Positions 1-8,968 of a DNA stretch of 64,000 bases are shown here, piece after piece. The notes under the pieces were generated by a model. That model ran no database searches. It was not told the DNA's origin and worked only from the letters and a program-made list of their open reading frames with translations. Position 1 is the stretch's first letter; every line of letters starts with the position of its first letter. Both the position numbers and the translations under genes were made by a program. Where the stretch lies: positions 437,282-501,281 of the forward strand of contig JALMQS010000091.1 of assembly GCA_024734495.1 (NCBI GenBank), read 5' to 3'. Origin of the DNA: Forficula auricularia (lineage: Eukaryota > Arthropoda > Insecta > Dermaptera > Forficulidae).

Positions 1-1257
1 AATAGGAACAATCAAACAGTGTTTAAACCATGCGACCAATTGCGCCGGGTACAGCTAGTATACTTACTATAAACGAAATGATAATAGATTTGAGAAGTGC
101 TTTGGAGAACAGAACAACAGTATTAGAAATAATTTTTGATCGATGCATTAAATATAGAATTGAAAAGATGTTTATTTTGAATAATATAGCCCTATTTGAT
201 CAATATGTAACTTTCTTTCTAGACTAGGCTAACTATTTATCAATATTCTCTTGTATTTAATAGAGAAAATGATCAATCTCTAGTGACGCTTTTTCCCAGA
301 TAGCACACTCTCTTCTAGAAGATCTTTGATTGATCTCTTATAGTCTTTAAAATGACTTTAAGATACCTAGAAGACATTTTCTAGAACGACCATGCTAAAG
401 GGTTAACTGGGATCAATATTTCTAATTTCCTCATAAGAATATGTTTCTTTTTTGCTAAGGGTGTAGGTTTTAAGTGAAAAATATTAAAATAAAAAATATA
501 AATTTTTATTTTTTATTTTATTAATATTTTTCTTTATTTATTTTTTATTCGAGGTTAAAGAGCTCCTTCTATCTGTTGCCAATTTATATATTAGGGGGGT
601 GATTTTACATTCAATTCTATCTTGAATAAATTTCAACTCACCCCTATTGGGATTTTTTTTTTGCCCGGATGGTTTTTAAATAAAAATTTAGAGCTTAATT
701 AATATTTTTTGTATTAAAAAAAAAGTAGCTAAATAATAATACCCCTCAAATTTTTTATTTTCCAATTTATCAATTTGATATATTTTTTGTTTTAAAGGAA
801 AAAAAAATGCTAAATTTATTTTTCGTAAGATTGATAAAAGTAGAATTGAAAAATACACAAAAAAAAATAAAAAAAAACACGTATATTAGAAGTGTGAAAT
901 TTAAATTTCAGCTTTTATGGTAGTGTAATGTTAATATAAATAAATATTCTTATAGAATTAAAAAGAATAAATATAAAAAAAAAAAAAATGATGAGATTTG
1001 GTGATCAGGTTGATTGATTGATGGTTTGGAATGTTGAAAAAAAAAACCGAAAAAATATTATTTATGGTTTATAATAAATGTAATTAATTTTCTGTTTACG
1101 TACCATGAGTGACCTAACCCTAAAATACTTTTACTATCAAAATATTGATCAATTTGTTTAGGTAGTTTTTTTTTAAACAAATTCTAAATTTTTTTTCTTT
1201 AATTTCATTTAGGTTTTGATTTTTTGCTGTATATACAGGTAAAAAAACCCCAATATA
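1..1257. other. AT-rich intergenic DNA, nothing recognised
   Basis: Very AT-rich with many A and T runs. A 65-codon open frame at 30-227 has no recognisable motif and no supporting gene structure, so I do not call it a gene. A 12-base palindrome CTGTATATACAG at 1227-1238 is the only local structure noted. Confidence 0.5.
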
Positions 1258-2689
1258 ACGGGTGGGCCATAAATTTTTGCACTTTTGAAAAATCCATGAA
1301 AAAATAAAATTCAGATTCTATTCAAATAAATCTTTAATCATAAAGCAGCGGCCCCTACACGATCATTCTTACTATCAGTCAGATTGCATCAATCAGACTG
1401 TCATTCGTTACTTCAATCATGTAGAACCCTACACTTATCATTCTGACAGTTAGATTGAAGTTTTTTTGGCTCATTCTTTCTTTCTTACTTTCTTATTTTT
1501 CCTTACCCTTACTTGATTTACCTAGGACAACCACTGCTCACTCTTAGGGCCGGTTGTATGTCGCAAAGTAAATGCTTTTTACCATTAACCCAGGGTGGAT
1601 GGTAAATGGAGAGATTGGGGTGGCCAATCCCTCCATTTACCATCTACCCTGGGTTAATGGTAAAAGCATTTGCCTTGCGACATACAACCGGGCCTAAATG
1701 CCCTTCTATCTCGGATCTGACTCCTGATACTCTTCTGGACCATTTTCTCTCGAAACCCGATCCTGCTTCTTATCTGTTCTTTCTCTCCTTATACTATAAA
1801 ACACCCTGCCACGTACACTTTGCCTTTCTCCCGAAACCGACCTTGTGCTTTTTAAGCCTTCTCGATACCATTGGCTCATTTTACAGTGACAAACCGCGAA
1901 GACTGATGAAAAGAATGACTGCACGCTTCATTCAGACTGTCACTCTCAGCAGCCGCTTAAGAACAAAAATCATGGAAAATCATGTCTTAAATATAAATGG
2001 CCGCCATCTCTCCGCAGGCATTCCTCAAATCTGCCCCTTAGATTTTCGAAAACCTTTGACGCAATGCTCGGGGTATGTTGACTATTCTTGATGGATGTTC
2101 TCCTTCAATTGGAGAATCGTCGCTGGTTTATTTACGTAGACTCAATTTTTAATATAACCCCATAAAAAAAAAAAGTAAAAATCAGCTGGAGTTAGATTCG
2201 GGCTTCGGGGAGGTCATGGAATATCAGCAACATTTCTTCAACCACGGGTATACTCTCGTTGGATGTATGGTTGCGCCATCTTCCTGCATCCAAGTTCTAT
2301 TGTTGTAACCAACGGACTGCTGCATTGAAGGACAACATCCGTCAAGAAATAGTCAACAGCATGGTCCAACACTGGTCCAAATTACATAGCATTCTTTATG
2401 GAGAATATGCTCCAGACGAATAACAAAGAGCTTGACCAATTCAATTAAAAAATGTATAGAGATATATTATATAAAATGATGAAAAGGAGGCCCTTTCACG
2501 CGGCTTTGCTTCAAAAGGTTTTCGAAAATCTAAGTGGCTGATTTGAGGAACATGCCTACGGAGAGATGGCGGCCATTTATATTTAAGACATGATATTTTT
2601 GTTCTTACGAATAAAGATTTATTTGAATAGAATCGGTATTTTTTTTTCATGGATTTTTCAAAAGTACAAAAATTTATGGCCCACCCCTG
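1258..2689. mobile_element. mariner-like TIR element, non-functional
   Basis: The left end (GGGTGGGCCATAAATTTTTG, from about 1260) and the right end (2597-2689) are inverted copies of roughly 85-90 bp, both bordered by TA. A TA target duplication and ends of the type ACAGGGGTGGGCC fit Tc1/mariner elements. The interior holds a second inverted pair (about 1950-2070 against 2505-2600) and a stretch at 2250-2430 whose conceptual translation contains AALKDNIRQEIVN. That is only weakly reminiscent of the C-terminal part of mariner transposases. No long ORF survives. A separate palindromic MITE is inserted at 1547-1694. The mariner assignment is inference; the inverted termini are seen directly. 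Confidence 0.6.
1547..1694. mobile_element. Palindromic foldback MITE (GGGCCGGTTGTATGTCG ends)
   Basis: Two arms of about 63 bp (1547-1610 and 1632-1694) are nearly perfect reverse complements around a short centre, so a single strand would fold into one long hairpin. Ends read GGGCCGGTTGTATGTCG and its complement, flanked by TA on both sides. The same terminal sequence, with one change (GGCCCAGTTGTATGTCG), bounds a larger inverted-repeat element at 16281-17893, so this is a family. It sits inside the mariner-like element at 1258-2689. Confidence 0.8.
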
Positions 2690-3801
2690 TACCTAACACA
2701 CGGTTTTTAGGTTCTAGATTCGAATTGGTTTCTACAAACAAGTATCGAATTTTCTTTGGTTGGCCTTTTTAGAAAAATTAACAAAAACACTCCAATTTTT
2801 TTTTTTTTTTTTTTTGTTTGATTGGAGAAAAAGCTAATGTCCCTTCAGGAGTTGCACTCCCAGTGTGTACGACTTTCACCCACTAAAAAAAACCCTAAAT
2901 AGTTATAAATCGGCATGAATTCCATCCTGGGACTACTTATAATAGCATTGCTTCAGGATAGTGCCGCGTTTTCATCATTTCATTTATCTTTGTACATTTT
3001 TTAATTGAATTGGTCAAGCAAGCTCTATGTTCTTCCTCTGGAGCATATTCTCCATAAAGGATGCTATGTACTTTGCTACCAATCTCGGCCTTAATTTGAG
3101 ATTGAAATTGGAAACCACTCTTCTAGATAAATTCCCTGTTAAGTGAATTTAGTTTATAACAAACAAAAAAAATCAGGGTTAGGCGCAAAAAATTAACAAA
3201 CCACGATAATCTTATTATTTCTATTATTATTAAAAATATAATAAATATTTATTTTTTTGTTTTTTAATTTTATTTTTAAAGAATATTTTTTTCCAGTAAT
3301 CTCAAAAGTTTTTAATTAATATTAATATTTGATTAACAAAAAAAAAAACACCCAAGATGGATCAAATCTGTGATGAAAAATGGCTGTTCCTCTCACTCAA
3401 ATCTAACAAAAAATATACAAAAAAAAATCAAGTGAAAAACTACTAATAAATAAAGGTTGAAAATTTATTTTTAATTTTATTCTTTTTTTTTAAATAATAA
3501 ATAAATTAGATAAGTCTGCTATGTGCTTAACAGTTAATATATTTTCCAAGCATTTGAAAAATTATTATATATACCTATACCTATAAAATAAATTACATAA
3601 GTAATTAATATTGTATTCGTATTGTAAAAATATTAGAACTTTTAATTTTTCATAATTATTATTAATATTATATTATTATTCTGGTTAAAGACAAACATAA
3701 AAAAATAATTCTTCTTGCCTTTGTAAAATCAATATTAAATTAAAATAAAAAAGTGATTTAAATCGTTTATTTCCCCTTATATTAATTTTAAAACTAATAT
3801 A
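2690..3801. other. AT-rich intergenic DNA with an inverted copy of nearby sequence
   Basis: No gene is recognised. The stretch at about 2998-3075 is an inverted copy of 2385-2452 from inside the neighbouring mariner-like element (shared words ATTGAATTGGTCAAG and GGAGCATATTCTCCATAAAG). This suggests a second, rearranged fragment of the same element. The rest is low-complexity AT sequence. Confidence 0.5.
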
Positions 3802-4748
3802 AGGTAAACGCTCCAGTAATGGGCCGGTTAAGAGAAAAATTGAAGTAAAACTGAGTTTCCACTGCTACATATTAAGCAAACTGGTCCAAATTTTTACTCT
3901 ATTATCTGTCCTACATCTGTAACCGCAATTTTAGCACACTGGTTGTATTTACAAAAATAAAAAAAAATATATACTAAAACTATAATCTTATGCACCGATA
4001 ATGGGCCAGTATTTTATCCGACGTACCAGTAATGGGCCATCTATTAAATCTATTGTGGAACAATAATCAAGTCTATAACATCATAGAATTACAAAGAGGT
4101 GTAACTAATAACAAAACTTATCTGTTTTATTCATATTTTTCTAAAACTTTAAAGAAAATGCCGATGGTCTAATAATGGGCCGGCCCGCTCCAGTAATGGG
4201 CCACCCCACCCATTATTGGAACCATTCATAGTAGTACAATGACCGTTCCTGTACTGATCAGTTAGGTTTCGATCGAGGTTCTCAACAGTGAGCTTAATTC
4301 AGAATGATACCATGTTCTTATATTGGTCCAGGCTGGCCCATTACTGAGACATTTGAACAATTCGTGATCCCATGATGGGCCACCCTATTTTGGTAATGAA
4401 ATATTAAGTTTTTCATCATTTATGCACTATACAATTTAAATTATACATATTATTGTACTAAATATTCCTTAAAGTCACTAAACATCCATTATAGTAAATA
4501 AATATTATTTGTTGAAAAAAATTACTTTCCTTAACAGATTTCTAGTTAAAACAATTACAAATATTTGTTTTTGTAGCAGAATAATCCAAAGACTTGACAC
4601 AAAGTAAAGGAATGAACTGAATTCCAGTGCTAAGGTATCCTAGCAGAAAGTAGTCAATGGTCCCTATCCCTTCCTCTGCCCTAAGTAACAAAAGACCCTT
4701 CATTTCTCAACATTTTAAAGGGCTGGCCCATTACAGGAGAGTTTACCT
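3802..4748. mobile_element. Non-autonomous TIR DNA transposon with repeated TAATGGGCC motifs
   Basis: Inverted ends of about 25 bp (AGGTAAAC..CTCC.GTAATGGGCC at 3802 and its complement ending GTTTACCT at 4748) are flanked by TA on both sides. The word TAATGGGCC or a close variant recurs in both orientations at about 3818, 3999, 4030, 4173, 4194, 4334, 4372 and 4725, clustered like subterminal transposase-binding sites. No coding sequence remains. The superfamily cannot be assigned from what I see. Confidence 0.7.
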
Positions 4749-5398
4749 TATTATTATATACTACTACATATAAAGCTGGAGAGATTGTATGTTTGAAAGC
4801 GTTAACCTCAGGAAATACCTAGGTACTAATCCGATTTGAAAAATTATTTTTGCATTAGATAGTCCGTTTATTGAGGAAGGCTCTAGGCTTTCTAACTTTA
4901 ATCATGAGTTTCCTAGATTTGATTAATTTGCGAATCGAATGCAGGTGATTTAAGTAATAATAATTTCTGTGTAAGAAATAATGAATTTTTAAATACTTTT
5001 CTAATTAATATATTAAATAACCATCAATAGGTGAGTGCATCTCTTGGATTTATCTAATAAATTCTAAGAGAATAAATGTTATGCTTTGATATTATTTAAA
5101 AATATCATCAACACGCATCAAGCAGAGGACAACCTCTTTGTTTCTCTTTCTGATACATTCGTTTCTATAAATTAAATTATATCGACGTTCGTCGATTAAT
5201 AAATATATACAAATAAATGAATATATCTTATACAAAATGTGCATATAAATATAAGATAGTGATTCTATCACGCTATGTTAACTATTTTTAAAGCGTCATA
5301 ATAAACAGAATCTCTCTGACAAATATTTCATTGATATTAACACAATGATCTGAAATAGTTAAATTTATTCTCTTTAAGGTTAAAAATGACATAAATTC
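4749..5398. other. AT-rich stretch upstream of an 18S rRNA start, possible external transcribed spacer
   Basis: No ORF or repeat was recognised. Because the stretch runs directly into the first bases of 18S rRNA at 5399, part of it could be the 3' end of an rDNA external transcribed spacer carried along with that stub. This is inference from position only. Confidence 0.3.
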
Positions 5399-5422
5399 TC
5401 TGGTTGATCCTGCCAATAGTCA
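5399..5422 (+). pseudogene. 18S rRNA 5'-end stub (about 24 bp)
   Basis: The sequence TCTGGTTGATCCTGCCAATA followed by GTCA matches the universally conserved first bases of eukaryotic 18S rRNA with one change (AATAGT for AGTAGT). The match stops where a 5'-truncated Jockey-like retrotransposon begins, and 18S does not resume on the far side of that element near 6912. It is an rDNA fragment, not a working gene. Confidence 0.75.
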
Positions 5423-5600
5423 CCTCCCAAACATATCATTCGACTCAAACTCACTAGAATTCAGGGATAAAAATTTCAATGCTAGGCGTAACTCTAGGGT
5501 CTGACCTTTCATGGAATGACCATATCTCAACCACTGCTAAAGCTACAGCGCGCAAAGCGGTCTCCCTATTTGGGTCTAGACCGCTATTATACTCCCAAGT

Positions 5601-6347
5601 CAAGGGCGGATCCAGGAATTTTTATGGGGGGGTGAATGTGTATATCATCATCATCATCATCATCATCATCGAGTATACAGTCCTAAGACTGGTTTGATGC
5701 AACAATCCGTCTCCACTCGACTCTGTCCCCCGCCAGCTGTTTGACCTCTCTAAATGTCTGGCATCCCATATCCCCAATTATTTGGTTGAAATATTCTAAT
5801 CTGGGTCTTCCCTCCCCTTTTCTTCCCACCTCCCCTCCAAGATGTCCTAAGCAGTCCCCCATGTCTCAGTGTGTGCCCCATCATCTGACTCTTCTCTTCT
5901 TCAGACTCTTCCACAAGGTTCTTCTTTCTCCGATTCTTCCAAGAACTTCTTCATTTGTAATTTTATCCATCCATTTGATATTCATCATTCTTCTGTAGCA
6001 CCACATTTCGAAAGCCTCTAATCTCTTTCTCTCCGCTTTTCTAATTGTCCAGGTTTCACACCCGTACATGGCTATGCTCCATACATATGTCTTCAATAGC
6101 AGCTTCCTGTTTTCTAAGCATGTATATAAGGTGCCCGATTTATATAAGATCTACTTTTTATCTCGGAAGTGTGTCGCGATCGAATTGTCCAAGCGGCGGG
6201 CGGGGGGGGGGTCAGAGACGCCCCCCCCACACACACATATATAGAACTTTATTTAAATTTTTTTAAAAAATAATTTTTTTTTTTTTACAAATTTTTTGCC
6301 AGGCACGGGCCTCTATGGGGGGGGGGGCGGTCGCCCCACCCCGCGCT
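5601..6347. mobile_element. hAT-like insertion inside the Jockey-like copy, carrying another non-LTR fragment
   Basis: The left end CAAGGGCGGATCCAGG resembles common hAT termini. The target reads ACTCCCAGTCAAC in the uninterrupted copy at about 24160, and CTCCCAAGT and CTCCAGT flank the insertion, which fits a decayed 8-bp duplication of CTCCCAGT. The right end (about 6315-6347) is GC-rich and is not a clear inverted repeat of the left end, so the superfamily call is tentative. Long G and C runs occur near 6195-6235 and 6317-6330. Confidence 0.5.
5641..6110 (-). mobile_element. 3' fragment of an endonuclease-RT type non-LTR retrotransposon
   Basis: On the minus strand the reading begins MKTYVWSIAMYGCETWTI and continues RKRLEAFEMWCYRRM and ITNEEVLGRIGERR, the region C-terminal to the RT palm in endonuclease-reverse transcriptases widespread in animals. 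Farther along, out of frame, comes RVEWRRIVASNQS, the usual end of such ORFs. The 3' end is a GAT microsatellite tail (complement at about 5645-5670), the typical simple-repeat tail of such elements. It is broken and 5'-truncated, and lies inside the hAT-like insertion. Confidence 0.8.
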
Positions 6348-6955
6348 CTCCAGTCAACTTCTTATACTGTATAAGGCTCAAATTCGTCCCTGTCTCGAAT
6401 ATGGCTCTCATCTGTGGAGGGGTGCCTCCAAGCATTCTCTTGCTACACTGGATGCAATTCAGAAGCGAGCAATTAACTAATAGGAGACTAACCAACTCAC
6501 ACGACTCCCTGGCTCACCGAAGAACCGTTTCTGCCCTTTCCCTGTACTACAGATACTATCACGGTGTCTGTTCAGTCGAGCTGAAATCAATTATCCCCCT
6601 AATGCCCTCTTTACGAGAAACACGCGGTTTTCTAACGCTCCAGCACCCCTTCGCTGTCAAATTGGATAAAAGTCGAACAAGCGCTTTCGCCAACTCTTTT
6701 ATCCCTATGACCTCCAGAGACTGGAACTCGCTCCCTGCCACCATCTTTCCCGCGACTTATAACCTTCAGCTATTTAAGACCCGTATCCACAGATACCTTC
6801 GACCTCCGCCCAACCCATAAAATTCTTTCTTCTTCTTTTCACGATGGAGGGGCCAACCCAGGCCTTTAGGGGTTGCACCTTTTTGGTGTAACTCCTTCTC
6901 TCATCATTATCATAAAAATAAAATAATTAGTGAAGGAAAATCTTTAATCAAAAAA

Positions 6956-7540
6956 ATGAAACGATATGAAACGGTTTGTATGACTGTAATTTGGGACAAA
7001 TTGTTGCAACGAATTAATATGACCAGCAAATCATTGCAAGAAGTCGAATGTACAATAATTAAAGGATTTGATTTGTTAAACTCATTAGAGATGTTTATTA
7101 AAAAGACTGTTTGATAAAATTGAAAGTATAGTGAAAATATTTAATATTGAAGAAAACATAAGTCAAAATGAATATGACACAAGAAAAAGCAAAAACGACA
7201 CTAATACACCAAAGGACTCTTTTAAAATTAATACATTTTATGTAATTTGTGATAATTTAATTGGAGAAATCATTCACAGAAAACAAGCTTATGAAAAAGT
7301 ATTTCAAAATTTTAAAATCTTCTTTTCATTAAACATGACAGACGTAAAGAAAACATTGTATATTATATAAAATGTAAAAAAAATATATAAAGATGATAGA
7401 GATTCCGAATTATTCGAGGATGAGGGAAATCAATTTTTACTGTTTTTAAAGCAGGAACAAGACGACTCTCAAAAGTTGAATATTTGTCAAATAAATATAT
7501 CAAAAGGCTTTGCATTTAAAAGCAACAGTACCTGGTGGCA
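6956..7540 (+). pseudogene. hAT transposase pseudogene, ZMYM1/TTF-type
   Basis: Three consecutive frames together resemble the middle of ZMYM1-like hAT transposases. 6956-7114 reads MKRYETVCMTVIWDKLLQRI then NMTSKSLQEVEC..IKGFDLLNSLEMF. 7131-7370 reads VKIFNIEENIS then TFYVICDNLIGEIIHRKQAY. About 7390-7530 includes EGNQFLLFLKQEQDDSQKL. Frame changes and a stop separate the parts, and both ends are missing (the BED/TTF finger and the hAT dimerisation domain are not seen). It ends where the Helitron-type repeat at about 7522 begins. It is a dead fragment; the family call rests on pattern resemblance. Confidence 0.6.
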
Positions 7541-8265
7541 CCGAGCGATGCTCGGCAACTTCTTCCTTCAGTTAAAAGCTTTATTTTAATATTATTTTTA
7601 ATTTAAAATTCTGATAAAAAGGTCGATTTTTATTTGAGAGCTGTCAAATTAAAAAAAAATACAAAAATATATAATAGTCGCCAATGTAGCCCCCCACCTC
7701 CACCCCGCTCGACCCCACCCCCGAAACCTCTCCCTACCCCCGGATTCCCCACCTACTGCGTCCCACCTTCTGCACCTGTTTTGATTCAACCACATGATTC
7801 ATTTTTATTCATCCAATTAATAAATAAAACCTATCAAAATGTGTTGTTTTTTCAGAAAATTGAGACCTGCTTATGCGAAATATATTTTTAAATAAATTCT
7901 TGATTATTTTTTATTCTATTAAATAAATAAAGTTCTTTATAAAATCAATTATAAAACGTTTATTAATAATTCTAACGTTTAGGGAGAACAAAATATGTTA
8001 AAATCCACAATCACAATACTTCTTCAAGGCCTTTGAGAACAATGAAACAAACATCTCATTGTCTGCCTAGGTATAAAAGGAAAAGAGAAACCTTTTTTAA
8101 ACCCTAAGAATGGGATTTGTCTACCTGAGAATAATTAATTTGATTAGGAAAAAACCCATCAAAAACAATTTTGTCGAAGATAAGACCGTGACAGATCGAA
8201 TTGTCACCCCAAAAACCCCCTAAACCGTGAATTTAATTAAAATCGGTAGAGTCGATACATTTAAA
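7522..8265 (-). mobile_element. Non-autonomous Helitron-like element
   Basis: Read on the minus strand, the element ends with a 15-nt hairpin (CCGAGCATCGCTCGG, 7541-7555) followed by a short tail containing AGGTACTG. This is the same arrangement as the 3' end of the Helitron at 8969. Its other part contains the words CAATTCGATCTGTCACGGTC and AATTGT..TTTGATGGGTTTT, shared with a segment in every 6.1-kb unit of the array (for example 30135-30723, opposite orientation) and with the extra block at 58228-58765. It has no transposase. A run rich in C at 7690-7745 is internal. Confidence 0.6.
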
Positions 8266-8389
8266 TAAGAGGACTTTATGAAAAAATTATTTTTCATTTT
8301 AAGCTAAATTTTTTAATTTCCGTTCTAGAAGAATGGAGTGAAAAATTTCTGTGCTTATATCATATATTGCGATTCAGAGAGATAGCCCA

Positions 8390-8672
8390 AGAGCCCACGA
8401 CGGCCAGACCTTCGTTATTTTATAAAAGCTGAAAGTTTTTCTGTGCATGTCCCCTATACAGGTAAGAACGACCAGCGACTATAGAGTTTGGGTTGTGGTT
8501 ACTTTGGCAGGTAACAGGTAATAAAGGTGTATAAAATAGTACTTTAAATTCGTTAAAGTATAAAGCTCAATTTTTTTATATTTTCTTCGGGATAACTTTA
8601 GAAATCTCGTCATCCATTGCCGGACACACTTATGACACAGTTGCTACCCCTGCCAGACACCCCTAAACTTTA
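8390..8672. repeat. Outer inverted repeat, left arm
   Basis: This is the reverse complement of 12541-12825 over about 285 bp with modest divergence (for example AGAGCCCACGACGGCCAGACC here against GGTCTGGCCGTCGGCGTCGTGGGC there). Both arms carry TTAGGGGTGTCTGGCAGGGG at their inner border. Together they bracket 4.4 kb that includes a second inverted pair and the Helitron. Confidence 0.8.
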
Positions 8673-8723
8673 ATCAATTATAATTATACTTTCGTTATAA
8701 TATAAAAGATAAATTTAATTAAG

Positions 8724-8968
8724 TAATGGAGGATTCAGCCAATGGAGTAGCCTCTGCTGAATAAAAAACTCCCAATTATAGAAAACGTTTCGGCTTTAAT
8801 TAAATAATGCCATCATCAGTTCTAAGAGTTGATGAGTCCTTGAAGACGAGCGCCATATTTGTGTATAAGGTGTCCGAGCATGATGATATTCCTCAATGGT
8901 TATAAAGTTGATGCAAGCAGAGGCTACCCATTGGCTGAATCCCTCTCCATTACTTAATTATATACATA
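8724..8968. repeat. Inner inverted repeat with hammerhead-like core, left copy
   Basis: A minus-oriented copy of the family also seen at 11974-12208, 15318-15492, about 25900-25965 and 26340-26390. It contains (complement, 8787-8819) CTGATGATGGC..GCCGAAAC, and is followed at 8928-8968 by a short plus-oriented piece of the same family. Such head-to-head terminal repeats carrying a CTGATGA/GAAA core occur in Penelope-like elements. No Penelope reverse transcriptase or GIY-YIG domain is visible nearby, so that link is inference. Confidence 0.6.

Larger units (their letters stand above)
5423..6912 (+). mobile_element. 5'-truncated Jockey-like non-LTR retrotransposon, copy 1, interrupted
   Basis: The segments 5423-5600 and 6348-6912 together match the copy at 23701-24755. 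The last ORF part (6359-6820) contains a C-terminal stretch of the reverse transcriptase ORF with SLAHRRTVSALSLYYRYYHG and ELKSIIP, followed by a 3' UTR reading GGGGTTGCACC..TTTTTGGTGTAACTCC and ending TCTCATCATTATCATAAAAA. The 5' part is missing and starts immediately after an 18S rRNA stub. A 747-bp foreign segment (5601-6347) splits it. Small indels break the frame relative to copy 2. Clade assignment (Jockey superfamily) is by protein resemblance. Confidence 0.8.

Noticed and set aside
30..227. 65-codon open frame
   Set aside because: AT-biased, no motif, no splice or regulatory context.
2250..2430. Calling a mariner transposase gene
   Set aside because: Only a weak C-terminal resemblance; no DDE/D motifs or long frame.
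5741..6266. Plus-strand frames of 85 and 73 codons
   Set aside because: Antisense to a recognisable non-LTR C-terminal region on the minus strand.
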